A stretch of 64,000 bases of DNA, from NCBI GenBank assembly GCA_036365515.1, contig CM070874.1, forward strand, positions 44,143,083 through 44,207,082. Reading direction: 5' to 3'. The translations under genes and the position numbers were made by a program. This stretch comes from Torymus aiolomorphi (taxonomy: Eukaryota > Arthropoda > Insecta > Hymenoptera > Torymidae). Below are positions 30,105 through 43,044 of this stretch, one piece after another. How positions within the stretch are numbered: position 1 is the stretch's first letter; each line of letters starts with the position of its first letter. The notes under the pieces are model-generated. The model had not been told where the DNA came from, searched no databases, and worked only from the letters and a program-made list of their open reading frames with translations.

Positions 30105-31722
30105 TATAAAAAGTGATGAATACATTTTTTCTTGCAAATTTTCTCAATTTTCTGAAAACAGTTATCCCAAGGTCAATAGGTCTGAAAAAAATGCCATAAT
30201 ACAGCTGTATGTCAGAATGGTGCAAGAAGTTATTCCATTGTAGAAATTCATTTTATCAATGAAAAACACTAAATTAGATATATTAATGCTTCCCAAGTCG
30301 ATGCATAATAAATTCAAGTAGAACGAGTCACACTTTTTTTAGGTATCTGAATGGAAATACAATTTCATATAATAAATGTTAGAACATACATAAAACTACA
30401 AATTTAAGGCAGTTTAGAATTTCTGTATTCGCAATTGGAAGTCTGTAATAGCCATTAGACATTTCTTTAATTTTGTTAATTTTAAAATGATTTCTAATAT
30501 TTTTTCCCTATTTTTTATTGTGCTTAGGGAATCATTACCTGTTTGTTGACTAAAATACGAGTTAAAATATATTAAAAAAGCTTGACATTATTAACATCAA
30601 AATTAACAAACAATTTTATTATAACTATATTTCAAAGTGTTCACAATAATTGTAACTATATGATCAATCATAAAAGGAAGAATTTTAATAAACTTCCAAT
30701 CAATTGTAATGAAATCTACCACTATTCTTGAAGACTTTTTTTTCTAAAATAGAATATTGTTATGTTCAAAACATTCTTATGATGAAATTATGATGAAATC
30801 TGCCACTATTCTTGAAAAACTTTTTTTTCTAAAATGGAATATAGTTATGTTGAAAATATTCTTATATATAGTAATATGTTCTAAGTAATAAAAAGTATTT
30901 GGCTTGCTTTAAAGGATGATGAAAAATATAATATGAAATTATTTTGTACTAAATTAATAACATCATAATTGATAACTAATAACATCATAATTGATTAGAA
31001 GTTTATTGAAATTCTTCCTATTATGATTGATCATATAATTACAATTGGAGTAAACACGTTGAAATACACACACGTAAATAATTTAATGCAGTTGAAGAAC
31101 TTATAATAAAATATTTTGTAAATTTTGAAGTTCACAGTGTCAAGATTTCTAATATATTTTAACTCGCATTGTAGTCAACAAACAGGTAATGATTCACTAA
31201 ACACAATTAAAAATAGGGAAAAAATATTCGAAATCATTTTAAAATTAACAAAATTAAAGAAATGTCTAATGGCTATTACAGACTTTCAATTGCGAATACA
31301 GAAATTCTAAACTGCCTTAAATTGTAGTTTCATGTATGTTCTAACATTTATTATGTAAAATTGTATTTCTATACAGATACCTAAAAAAAGTGTGACTCAT
31401 TATACTTGAATTTATTATGTATCGACTTGGGAAGCATTAATATATCTAATTTAGTGTTTTTCATTGATAAAATGAATTTCCACAATGGAATAACTTCTTG
31501 CACCATTCTGACACTAGTACAGCTGCATTCTAGCATATTTTACACTACTTTTCAGACCACGATCGTGTGATCATTATCCGGATCGTTTCTTTTCAAAAGT
31601 AAATTTTAAGGCTTTAATTGTTAAAAATGGACACTTAATTTGCTCCAATGATCTTGGGATAATTTTTTTCAGAAAATTGAAAAAATTTGCAAGCACAAAT
31701 GTATTTATCACTTTTTATAAAA
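30105..31722. repeat. 1.6-kb foldback (long inverted repeat)
   Basis: Sequence from about 30,105 (AAAAAGTGATGAATACATTT) inward is the reverse complement of sequence ending about 31,722 (ATGTATTTATCACTTTTTAT). Clear pairs include GAAGTTATTCCATTGTAGAA at 30,229 against the complement at 31,480, and GGGAATCATTACCTGTTTGT at 30,528 against 31,178. The centre is near 30,900. The ORF at 31,125-31,310 lies in one arm and is not credible. It is probably a non-autonomous DNA transposon; no target duplication was identified. Confidence 0.75.
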
Positions 31723-31879
31723 ATTGCATCATTTTAGAGTTATTTAGGCTTGAAATAGGCAAAAAAGCTAACAATGCTTGATCTGGCCATATGTCTGATG
31801 CTACAGCATTTTTTGGGAGGCTCATAGGTACAAATATAGGTACAAAAAAGGACACTAGCGGAAATATTTTTGTTCAAAA

Positions 31880-32440
31880 AAATTAAAAACTGTTAGTAAC
31901 AGTTATAAACTGTTAAAAACTGATATAAAATGTAGGATTTTGGACGTGAAAACTGTTTACAACTGTTTGTAAAATTTTTTAACATTATTTAGCAGTTAAT
32001 AAGAGTTTTTAAATCCTTTAATAACTATTAAATATTAATGAATTATTATCAATAAAATAATAATAATGAATTATTAGTAATTAATAATTAAATAAAAACT
32101 AAAAACTAAAAGTATTGACTGATATAATTAATTATCAATTGATGAATATAATAATGGCTAAAGAATATATGACTATTAAAAATTATTAATTATTAATTAT
32201 TATTATTCATAATAATCATTTATTAAGTAGTAAATTTTTCTTAAACACCAAAATCCAAAATCATTTGAAACTGTTTGAAACTGTTTAACACCACTAGAAA
32301 GTGTTTGAAATTGTTAGAAACTACTACAATTAGAAAAAATGTGTCCAATAAATCCTACATTTTCTAACATTTACAAACAGTTTTAAACAGTTCCAAACAG
32401 TTTGATATCATTTTTAAGAATTATTAACTGTTATTAACAT
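31880..32440. repeat. Imperfect inverted repeat with AAACTGTT sub-repeats
   Basis: AATGTAGGATTTTGGAC at about 31,930 pairs with GTCCAATAAATCCTACATTT at about 32,343. AAACTGTT or AACAGTTT recurs many times in both halves. MITE-like, with no coding content. Confidence 0.55.
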
Positions 32441-32600
32441 TTATAATTTACGACACAGGGGAGTATTAATATAATAAATTGCTGACAAATTTCGGTGACG
32501 GAATGGTCACTTTACTAGAATAGAAGTACCGAATTGACAGAAGATGATTCCACTGGATTTTCAATTCCAGCATATGATTTATTTTTATAATTAATCCTGT

Positions 32601-33281
32601 ATGTTAATGAAGGCAGTTGTTATATGTACGACAGATGCTTTTTTCGACTAATCTGTCGGACAAACACTCAAAATTAGTCGGAAATTGATGGTTCTGTCGT
32701 AAAGTATATATTGAAACACTAAAAACCGTATAATATTTAACACATTGTTATAAAATACAATAAATAATGCGAGTATCAAGTGCTCAATTCTTATATGTAC
32801 GACAGATGCTAGTATATAAATGAATAGTAAGGAAACGTGATGAGATGTCTGTGAAAACCATAGACCGCCGGCAGAGGGCGATACATATGAACGACAGAAT
32901 AGGAACGATTTAGAATAAAATACAGCACTAAAATACAGTAATAAAATATAATAAAAAATCAATAACACATACAAAAAAAGAAAACAAAGTAAATGATATT
33001 TCAAAAATTCTTATATTTGTTAAAAAAACGGACATATCAAGAATTAACGCTTGAGTAAAGAAAACAATAGGCAAAGATTGACGTTTGACTAAAGAAATAA
33101 TAATCCCTTCTATGTCAGACGCTCAAAACAGCGGTAAACAATAGGCAAAGATTGACGTTTGACTAAAGAAATAATAATCCCTTCTATGTCAGACGCTCAA
33201 AACAGCGGTTTTTACGTGTTTCTAAATGGACTATAGGTTATTCGTACGACAGATCTGTCGTACAAATAGCAACGCCGAACA
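32601..33281. mobile_element. ~680-bp MULE-type MITE or cluster of terminal motifs
   Basis: The terminal motif GTTATATGTACGACAGATG occurs at about 32,618. A similar TTATATGTACGACAGATG lies at about 32,794, and at 33,240-33,281 a back-to-back pair, GTACGACAGATCTGTCGTAC followed by AAATAGCAACGCCG, forms a right end. Several elements may be nested. The minus ORF 32,648-33,004 has no domain. Confidence 0.45.
33065..33213 (+). repeat. Perfect 74-bp tandem duplication
   Basis: CAATAGGCAAAGATTGACGT through CGCTCAAAACAGCGGT occurs twice head to tail with a 74-bp period. It lies inside the MULE-type MITE. Confidence 0.85.
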
Positions 33282-34320
33282 TGGAACATGGACTAGTAAC
33301 GTTCAGTCACGAGTTAAAAATTGATATAGAAATTTATAGTGTTACACACAATCTGGCGTACATATAACACCGCTGTATATTAAAACACATTCCGGTAAAC
33401 GTTTTCCTATCAGAAACCTATAAACAAAGGCAAAAACGAAAATTCAATTTCTTATATATTTTAAGGATAGTGAGCTCTTTCAGCCATATCATTTCGAATT
33501 TATTGAATTTTTTATTCAAACTAGTTTGACTAGGTTCAGAAAAACATATATAATTAAATTCAATAAAAAAAATTGATTTATTAAAAATTTGTAGGTGTAA
33601 GAGATAATATAATGTTTCAATAAATAAATAACAAATATTGTTTTTAATAAACTGTTAGTTTTGATCCATACTTTCAGAGTATACTTGAAATGAAATATTT
33701 CATAATTTATCAGAAAAATTTTTTATTAAAATCCAACCTCAAATATCTCTGAAATTTATGGACCAATCATTTTGCCCAAAGAACGCGATCGAGAACTATA
33801 AAAAATCTACCTCTAAAAGGAATTTTGAAGGCATTAAGTCAATTTTACTCTTGTAATCGTTAGACATACAATACTGATTTTTTTCATTTTTCAATTTTTT
33901 ACTCAAAATCTAGCATACAGAATGTATTAAAATTTTAACAGATTATAGCTATTTATATTCTGTATTATCATGATTTTTCTCAAAAAAATTGACCGATTAG
34001 TTTAGGACTTATAAGCTTCTAAAAAAAAAACACGTTTTTGTTAATAACAAAAGAACCGTGATAGCTAGAAATTTTTTTTTTTAGAAAATATAGGTATTTT
34101 AATTCTCTTCCGAACGCTACCCATCAGATTCAAATAACTCGATGCTATCATTAAAAAAAATCAAAAAACAGTTCTGAGAAAATAAAAAATTTGAAAAAAA
34201 AACAAAAACGCATCGCCCCAATCAAAACACGGATTTTTGACCCGCCATCACGCAAAAAAAAAACAAAAAAATGAGACCTGCCCGGTCAAAATCGACCGAG
34301 TAGAAGCTGAGATCCAGGCG
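33282..34320. other. AT-rich non-coding stretch
   Basis: A/T homopolymers and no credible ORF or repeat structure that I can define. Confidence 0.5.
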
Positions 34321-34363
34321 TACACACACACACACGCACACACACGCACACACACACACACAG

Positions 34364-34416
<53 letters not shown>

Positions 34417-34426
34417 TCCATACACA
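34321..34426. repeat. (CA)n microsatellite
   Basis: About 100 bp of CA units with a few G or T interruptions. The translated ORFs on both strands here (poly-TH and poly-CV) are artefacts of the dinucleotide repeat. Confidence 0.95.
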
Positions 34427-34509
34427 TTTTTTAAAAACCATGTATTTTGATTCCTAACACCTCGGAGCACAATTATAGCATTTTTTACAACAACTCAAAA
34501 ATTTACTAT

Positions 34510-36940
34510 CACAAAGCTTCCTCTAGGCGTAAGCAAAAATAACCAATCCCTGTCAGCGTGGGTAGCATAAATACCCACACTCTTGCGCATAAAACTCGGT
34601 TCCGGTTCAAAAAAATAACTAATCCCTCTCAGCATGGATAGCACAATCATCCGCACGCTTTTGTGTAAGACTCGGTTTGTATTTAAAGAAAAAACCAATC
34701 CCTTCCGGCGCGGGTAGTATAATCACCCGCTCTCTTGCGCGTGAGACTCGATTTGTATTAAAAGAAAATAATCAATCCATTCCAGCGTGGATAACATAAT
34801 TACTAAAATTCTTGCGCATAAAACTCGGTTCCGGTTCAAAAAAATAACTAATCCCTCTCAGCATGGATAGCAAAATCATCCGCACGCTTTTGTGTAAGAC
34901 TCGGTTTTTATTTAAAGAAAAAAACCAATCCCACTCAGCGTGTGCAGTATAATTACCCGCACCCTAGCGTATCAGACTAGGTTTCGATTTTAACGAATTA
35001 ATCAATCCCTCTCAGCGTGGATAACATAATTACTAGCACTCTTGCGCGTAAAACTCGGTTCCGGTAAAAAAAATAACCAATCCCTCTCAGCATGGATAGC
35101 ACAATCATCCGCGTTTTTGTGTAAAACTCTGTCTGTATTAAAAAATATAACCATTCCCTCTCAGCGTGGGTAGTATAATTACTCGCATGCTATCGGATAA
35201 GACTCGGTTTGTATTTTAAGACAAATAACCAATCCCTTCCAGTGTGGGTAGTATAATTACCCGCTCTCTTGCGCGTGAAACTCGATTGTGATTTTAAAAT
35301 AATAACCAATCCCTCAAAGCGTGTGTAGTATAATTAACCGCACGTTTGCGTGTAAGACTTGGTTTCGATTTTAACAAAATAACCAATCCCTCTCAGCGTG
35401 GGCAACGTAATTACTCGCACTCTTGCGCGTAAAACTCGGTTCCGGTTCAAGAAAATAACCAATCCCTTTCAGCGCGGATAGCATTATTATTCGCAGGCTT
35501 TCGTGTAATACTAGGTTTGTATTTAAAGAAAATAATCATACCCTCTCAGCATGGACAGCACAATCATCCGCACGCTTTTGTGTAAGACGCGGTTTGTATT
35601 TAAAGAAAATAATCATTCCCTCTCAGCGTGGGTAGTATAATTAATCGCACGCTATCGGATAAGACTCGGTTTGTATTAACAACCGCGGAAAAATAGAAAA
35701 TAACCAATCCCTCTGATCGTAGATAACATAATTACGCTTACTCTTCCGCGTAAGGCTCGTTTTCGATTTTAACGAAATAACCAATCACTGTCAGCGTGGC
35801 TAGCATAAATACCGGCACTCTTGCGCGTAAGTCTCGGTTTTTATTAAAAGAAAATAACCAATCCCTCTGAGCGTGGGTAGTACAATTACCCTCACTCTTT
35901 CACGTTAGACTCGGTTTCGATTTTAACAAAATAACCAATCCCTCTCAGAGTGCGCAACGTAATTACTCGCCCTTCCTGCGCGTAAAACTCGGTTCCTGTT
36001 CAAAAAAATAACCAATCCCTCTCAGTATGGATAGCACAATCATCCGCACGCTTTTGTGTAAGACTAGGTTTGTATTTAAAGAAAATAACCATTCCCTCTC
36101 AGCGTGGGTAGTAGAATTACTCGCACGTTATCGGATAAGACTCGGATTGTATTTTAAGAAAATAACCAATCCGTTCCAGCGTGGATAGCATAATTACCCG
36201 CACTCTTGCGCATGAGACTCGATTTTGATTGTAAAATATTAACCAATCCCTCTCAGCGTATGCAGTATAATTACCCGCACGCTTGCGTATAAGACTAGGT
36301 TTCGATTTTAACAAAATAATCAATCCTTTCAGCGTGGATAACATAATTACTAGCACTCTTGCGCATAATACTCGGTTCCGGTTCAAAAAAATAACCAATC
36401 CCTCTCAGCATGGATAGCACAATCATCCGCACGCTTTTGTGTAAGACTCGGTTTGTATTTAAAGAAAATAATCATTCCCTCTCAGCGTGGGTAGTATAAT
36501 TACCCTCACACTTCCACGTTAGGCTCTGTTTCGATTTTAACAATATAACCAATCCCTCTCAGAGTGGGCAACGTAATTACTCGCACTCGTGCGCGTAAAA
36601 CTCGGTTCCGGTTAAAAAAAATAACCAATTCCTCTCAGCGTGGATAGCATAATTCCCCGCACTCTGGCGCGTAAGACTCGGTTTCGATTTTAAGAAAATA
36701 ACCATTCCCTCTCAGCTTGAGTAATATAGTTACCCGCACGCTTTCGTGTAAGACTCGGTTTGTATAATTACGAGCCGCTTGCGTGTAAGACACGGTTTTT
36801 ATTTGAAGAAAATAACCAATCCCTCTCAGCGTGGATAGCATAATTATCCTCACTCTTCCGCGTAAGATTCCGTTTCGATTTTAACAAAGTAACCATTCCC
36901 TCTCAGCGTGGGTAGTATTACCCGTACGCTTGCGTGTGGC
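34510..36940 (+). repeat. ~78-bp minisatellite, about 30 units
   Basis: Units follow AATAACCAATCCCTCTCAGC, GTGGGTAGTATAATTACCCG, CACGCTTGCGTGTAAGACTC, GGTTTGTATTTAAAGAA, with a period of about 77-80 bp. Some internal variants (GCATGGATAGCACAATCATC type, CACGCTTTTGTGTAAGACTC type) recur, which suggests higher-order spread. Minus-strand ORFs (34,495, 36,117, 36,635) are repeat-derived. Confidence 0.9.
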
Positions 36941-37072
36941 CAAAATCTGCCAAATGTGCCAAAATATGCCATTCAACATCTCCAACGATTTCTAAGCGAA
37001 AGAAGAAACGGACCTTCTCGAGTATCTCATTTCTCGTCCCAAGATCTCGTTCACCAGCCCCCACATAACGAC

Positions 37073-37157
37073 GCGCTTGTTTTTTTCCTCGTTGCGAGAC
37101 AGAAAGGCGCGGCCGGCCGCGCCTTTCTGTCTCGCAACGAGGAAAAAAACGAGTAAG
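37073..37157. repeat. Near-perfect 42-bp-arm hairpin without spacer
   Basis: CCTCGTTGCGAGACAGAAAG, GCGCGGCC and their exact complements meet at a GGCC/GGCC centre (37,114/37,115). Arms extend to CTTGTTTTTTT and AAAAAAACGAG at the outside. Overlapping ORFs on both strands (36,908-37,338) reflect this symmetry. Confidence 0.85.
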
Positions 37158-38838
37158 CCTTTATTGCGCGCGCCCTTTGCGATATGGCTTTCGAAGTATT
37201 TTCCCCAACTCGTGAGCTTCCTTTTCGATTCGCCGAACATGAACTCGGCAGCAGCAGCTTTTTATCAATGGCACAAATATGAGACGTGCATGCGATATAT
37301 TGTATTTGTACAGCAATGACGCGCGGGGCGTTGTTCAAACGATACGCGGAGCGCTGAAATATTCAGAGAACATTTTATCGAGGCTAGTAACTACTTTTAG
37401 GATGTGCCTGCAGGGGCATGCGAAAGTGGGTTTCGAGTACTTTCGAGTACTATGTTATTGTCGATATTTAAAAAATACATATTATGAATTTGCCCATTGG
37501 TGAATAATTGGGGTTTGTAAATAATCAGAGTTTAATAATAAACGGATTATTTATTAAATTTGTCACTTTACGGAGCAGCGAAAATTCGATTGCATTATCG
37601 GCTTAAAATTTATAGCTTTGTACTTTGTGCTCAAAATTACATAACATTCATCTTTTATTACATAACCAGCTTTATTTTATTTGGGATAAATCGGCATGAC
37701 ACGTTTTACACAAAATTAATTACTTTTTTCAATAAGCATGATGTGCGATATATTGAAACGAAAGAAATAGTAAATCTTTTTTTTTGGTTTACAATATGGT
37801 AAGTCAAAATGTTAATGAACTGTCTAATAACGTAGATTGAGTAAAAAATGTAATTTTTGGTAAATACATGTAGATTATTTTAATTTGGTAGAAAGCACAT
37901 TAAGCTAAAGCCCGACGAGGAAATTAATCGAATTTGATTAACTTCATCCATACTTCAAGTTAATAGAAGGGGCGCATATATCGGGAGACAATTTCGATTA
38001 CACCAGGTTAGAGTAAAATTTCGTTAAATCAAAAAACTATTTCAGATCATCTTTTTAATAATAATAAAAAATGTATCAAAAGTAATAAATGAAATTGTTA
38101 ATGTAATGTTTTACATATAAATTGAGCCTGGTTACCGAATAGGTGTACTATACGTGGTTCACACTTGACTATGAATACTTTTACATGCCATATATTTCTG
38201 ACAAAATACTCACATCGAGCCCACGCTATGCCAGGGTGATGTCCGTTTGCAATATAAGAATTATTTGTGTTATAAAAGTGCACTTTCGACCATGTGCCTA
38301 TTTGTCAAAGGAGTACATAAAAGTAAAATGAAACTATATTTATTGCAATATTAACGTTTTAGTATGATTGCAAAAATTTCAATTGAATTAAAATTACATG
38401 TACATTAGCATAAATAAGATAATTAATAGAAACATTTTTTTATTGAAATATTAATACATATACTAGTAATTGAGTTTAACGAAAAAAAAATTGATGAAAA
38501 GAAATACATTGCAAGCGAAAAAATTATGTTGAAATGTGAATCGTACGTCGAAAAAACAGCTATTTTAAATTTAGTTATCCGTTTCTGCAATAAGTAAAAT
38601 ATACATATCAACATCGTATCAACTAGTTACATTATCTTAAGATTAATCGTCACAATCAAGATGATTAACACAGAAACAATAAATATTTGTGTTTAATAGC
38701 ATTAAACAAATATTGCAAATTAATACTTTTGCTAAATTAACTTTGGCGTTTACATTGTTATAGAATTATCTTAGTATTAATTTGTACTATCTACTAATTT
38801 GATGATCTACATCAAGAGAATACTAAATATTTAAAGCT
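37158..38838. other. AT-rich non-coding stretch downstream of the SWIM-PHD gene
   Basis: No ORF here has a recognisable domain (37,279, 37,560, 38,143 and 38,423 are short and AT-rich). The 3' untranslated region of the minus-strand gene presumably lies just below 38,839. Confidence 0.5.
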
Positions 38839-41800
38839 TTATTGCTTTAAGCAATGTTTACAAAAGAATGGAACATCTTTTCTAGGCGATTTTTTTAATG
38901 CGATACATGGGAAATGCATCCACTGCAGGCATTGATCACATTCAATGGATTTATATTTATTCAAATCTTGTTTACATATGCAACATATCCAAATATTATC
39001 TTTTTCTTTATCTTCTATAAACTGATTTAAAAATTTATAAGCTTTAACTGTTAGAAACTCTTCCAATATATTTATTTTTACTTCCCTATTATAAATCCAA
39101 CAAGGAACACCATTAACAATATTGAAATCACATTCTTCTATTAAATTTGTTCCTGGGCTCTTCATTTTTAAAATTTCTTTTTTTAAAATCCAATTCGTTT
39201 CGGCTTGATTTTTTGTTGGCATTTCAACGAATTGTTGACAGAAATTAAATTTTCTTTTTTTGGGTAAACCAATTTGGTTTAAAACAGATCCTTTAGGCCT
39301 TCCTTTTTTCGCTACATTCCTAACTAATTTAATTTTAGTAGCGTCAAAGTCACTTTTTGGCGCAATCTGTAAACTATTTCCAGGTGCTGCAGAATCAGCC
39401 CGACTATTCAGTTCATTAATATCGTCAGCTACTGCAGAAGAAACTAAATAATTTTTCGGTCTCGTTACGTTTTGGGGTGTTAAACTTGATGAGAAATAAG
39501 TTGTTTCTTCTGTACAAACTTTAGAACCTGCACATACAGCATCAGTGTCAGTGCTACTTGATTTGACATCTACTTTCATATTACTTACGTCTTCCTTAGA
39601 AGCATCTTTACAATATTTAATTTTCATAATATTTTCAGATGTTAAAGATGATTGTGAATCAGTGATTGTTATATTGGATATTTCAGAAGTTGTACATTCA
39701 AGAATAGTTTCCGTAGTCGTTGATTTAACATCAAATTTCGTAATACTAATGTCATCTTCGTTAAAAGCACCTTGACTAGTTTTTGATTTTAAAAAATTTT
39801 TAGATACTAAGTCTACATCTGTTTCCCTTCCAGACTCATTTATTGAACTGAGAAAATCAGAATTATCAGTACTATCATCATTTATCATGTGAATCTTTTG
39901 ATTTTTTACAGCACGATGATTTTTTGCCAAATAGTCTAAAGACCATCGTGGCTTACACAGTACTTCATCGTACAAAATAATGTTTTCTACAAATCGTACT
40001 TTAAACACGTGTCGACATGGCAATCCCATGGATTTAAAATCTGTACATGAGCACGAAGTAATTGTTGCCTCATGTTTTTTAATACCATTAATATTTTTAA
40101 TAAAATATACTGCATTGGAATTTTTTTCTAAATTAATAACTGTTGAAGATTTCTCTATTTGATTATCGACATAATGAAATGCATACGGACTTAAATATTC
40201 ATAATATTGTTCCTGCAATTCATTCATGTAAAATGTTGGATGTTTAGCAAATCGGTCTATCACATTCTTGTCTCTTTCAATCTGAAACTGTGCTAAGAAC
40301 GTAAAAAATTGTTTTGAAAAATCGGTTAGATAATTACATTTTCCAAAAAACAATTTTAATTTTTGGTTCAACGATTCAATTCTATTATTTGTAGTACTAC
40401 GAAAATTGCTTGCAGTCATGCAATACTTAACCCATTCATTTTTTATAGGGTGCCAATTTAAGTTGAAATAATTGACAACAGTAGTGGGCGCCGTTATACA
40501 GAACTCAGTATAAATGTGTTCATATTGACTTTCCGACGATGAATATATAAGTCTCTGAAAATACTCCAAACATTGTTCTCTTTCTTCTTTGGTTACATTC
40601 ATCTCGTCTTTGGTGATCGTTCGGCGAAAAATCTGCATGACATGCCAAATACATATGTACACAGGAATATCAAACATCGTTTTGATTATCTTCCTGGCGA
40701 CTATATCCTTGTCGCTCATACAACATTGTATTTTTGAACATGCAGTTTTATTGTGCTTTTCGAAATTGCTAATGAACCATTGAACAACATCCTCGGTTTC
40801 ATTGGACACAATACACACAGCAACAATCTCGGTTGCCCCATTACCATCAATATTTCCGATAATTATGACTGGATAATCCAATTGCAGTAATTTGTAGGTG
40901 GCATCTATCATAATGCATTCAGGCCATGACTCAAACGCTGACTTCATTGTTTCCGTATAAAAATATAAGGCTTCGAAGTTCCCTTTTTCATCATGCTTTA
41001 TTTCGTACGTGGCACCTGAAATGATATTAATAAAAATACCACTCTTAAAAAAAACGATGACGAGATAGTGTGAAGCATTTAAAAATTGATTTGATTTGTC
41101 TGCATGAAATAAGCGCGAGGATCAGCAAGAATATAATTTTGAAACTCAAGTATTTAGAACTACTAAATAATTGAAGTAGTTCTAAAAATTGAAATAGAAT
41201 AAAGATATTCGACTTCCTTCTTAAAAAATGTATCTGATTATCTGATCATTTAAATTAATGAAAACTAAATCAAAATGAAAAATAGCTTTCATAACCTCAT
41301 CTAGAAAAACAATGCGGGTTCTGCTTATCATGTGCACAATGTCGGACCTATAACGCGGTAACGCGCCTATGGGCCATTACAGCTAAAAAAGCATAGAGCA
41401 CAGCACGGCACAGCACACAGGATTAGCATTGGTTAGTATATCTATAGATACGAAGCACAAGATGTTGTGTGTTGTGTTTCGAGCTATATAGATATGCTAA
41501 CCAATGCTAATCTTGTGTGCTGTGCCGTGCTGTGCTCTATGCGTTTTTAGCTGTAATGGCCCTATGTAGTATCCGACGCGCGCGGTATGAAAGCTGAAAG
41601 AGCGAGTACTTTGAAGTATTTATAACAGCACGATAATTAATTTTTTTTTGTACAAACTATATTATTTAATATTAGTTAAAAATAAAAAAACATTAATTAC
41701 CATTTTCTTTAAAAATGTTGAGTGTCTCAGATAAGGAATTTTTAAAGCCCTGCTGCTTCATTTTATATTTCAGATTAGAAATATCTCTTAAGATTGGCGT

Positions 41801-42687
41801 CTTTCCACCTTCATGTAGCTTATTCAACAACTTCAATTTGTTACCATTCATTGCAAAACTTTCGACTGCTACTTTCTTCTCATTTGCCGATAAAGTACGA
41901 TTGGGTGCGATGAGATTACGGGAATTCTACAAAAAAAAAAAAAATTAAAAATTATATTTTTATTTTAATACAGCATTGTAAAATAAATGTATACGTACCT
42001 TTAATATTTCATGACCTTTATGATCAACGATTTTGGTAATAGTGTAAAATTCACCACTATCATTTAATTTAAAATATATTTCTCCTGGACACTGCAATTT
42101 GCTACTGCTGTAATAAAATTATAATTACATATTAAGTCACAAGAGTCCAGAATATTCAAGTGAAATATTTTGGATACAAGCGCGAGAATGTGATGTTAGC
42201 CGTGTATTGATGTTTATGACCGAGCGAAGCCAAGGTAAAAAGGTCGTACGAAGTAAGAAAAATTTTATCGCTCATATATCGAACAATGTATTTAGACACG
42301 GTCTATTTTAGTTGAGTACGAAATCAATTATACTTACAATGCTTTTCTTTCACCTGTACTTTGCGATGTTCGAGTAGGACCGTGAAAGCACAAAAATTTC
42401 ATAAAGCGAAACGATAATTTACAGTTCGCAACTTTCCTTTGTTTCATCAACAGACACTTTTTCGACTGCCGATCATGTTTATAATAATTTTCTTTGCTGA
42501 AAGCGCAATAATCTTTCATAAAATCATCCACTTCACAATCACTATAAAAGCGCCGTTTATTTAATAAAACATGCTTCTGGAATTCACCCTTGCGGCCTTT
42601 TTCATCATTCTCTTTTTGCTTTTGCCGTTTCGCTTCAAAATCTTGCCGACTTTCCAATGAGAACTCACGGTCCTCATCAGAAGACAT
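38839..42687 (-). CDS. Four-exon MULE-type transposase or ZSWIM-like protein with SWIM and PHD fingers
   Basis: Exons by eye are 42,687-42,338, 42,107-41,999, 41,926-41,701 and 41,015-38,839. Donors are GTAAGT, GTACGT and GTAATT, each acceptor has a pyrimidine tract and AG, and all phases join, giving 954 codons including the stop with no interruption. The N-terminal exons carry a FAR1/ZSWIM-like zinc pattern (FLCFHG in exon 1, then CPGEIYF and VDHKGHE in exon 2). Exon 4 has a MULE-type RNase H-fold core: acidic residues in MIDATYK (about aa 266), CMSDKDI (about aa 330) and NNRIESLNQKLK, with CIWHVMQ between. A SWIM finger follows (CSCTDFKSMGLPCRHVF), then a Ser/Thr-rich linker, an AT-hook-like KKGRPKGS, and a C-terminal PHD finger (CCIC, CDQC, HFPC, CKHC). 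It could be an active MULE transposase or a domesticated DNA-binding protein. An intact frame over four exons supports recent function. Confidence 0.82.
41372..41561. mobile_element. 190-bp MITE inside intron 3 of the SWIM-PHD gene
   Basis: GGCCATTACAGCTAAAAAAG and CGTTTTTAGCTGTAATGGCC are the inverted ends, continuing through GCATAGAGCACAGCACGGCA. CTATG flanks both sides (41,367-41,371 and 41,562-41,566), a likely 5-bp duplication. It lies between exons, so the coding frame is untouched. Confidence 0.8.
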
Positions 42688-43044
42688 TTTATATGTTTAA
42701 TTGTACTCACGCAATCGATAAATAACACTTTAAAGAAAAACTTCAGAATTCGCAGCGAGGAGTTTATCAAGCGTATATGCGCAAGTCTCGTCGTGCGCGC
42801 GCAAGAAACATAAGAAGGATTTTAGAGGGTTTCCGGCTACGTAAGCTACGTTGGCGTTTTCGGAATACATGGTTATGATTTTCGGAACTCATGGCGCGGT
42901 CGCGAGGTCGCGACACTCGCGACAGATGAGTTTTGTAACGCAATTAGGTGCTAGTACTACAAAACGCATACGTATTGCGTCGTTGCCACTCTCGCAAGAT
43001 CTGAAGTTAGCTGCCAGTACTAAAATTATTATATAAAAGAAAAA
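42688..43044 (-). promoter_or_regulatory. 5' flank and probable promoter region of the SWIM-PHD gene
   Basis: This ~360-bp stretch is more GC-rich than its surroundings (CGAGGTCGCGACACTCGCGA, about 42,900) and ends at the right MULE-type terminal motif. No TATA box or initiator is convincing. The role is inferred from position only. Confidence 0.35.

Noticed and set aside
34222..34470. ORFs of poly-Cys/Val and poly-Thr/His
   Set aside because: Translation of the CA microsatellite.
34510..36940. CRISPR-like array
   Set aside because: Units are contiguous ~78-bp tandem repeats without unique spacers, in a eukaryotic context.
36908..37338. Overlapping ORFs on both strands with the same peptide
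   Set aside because: Identity on both strands is caused by the hairpin at 37,073-37,157.
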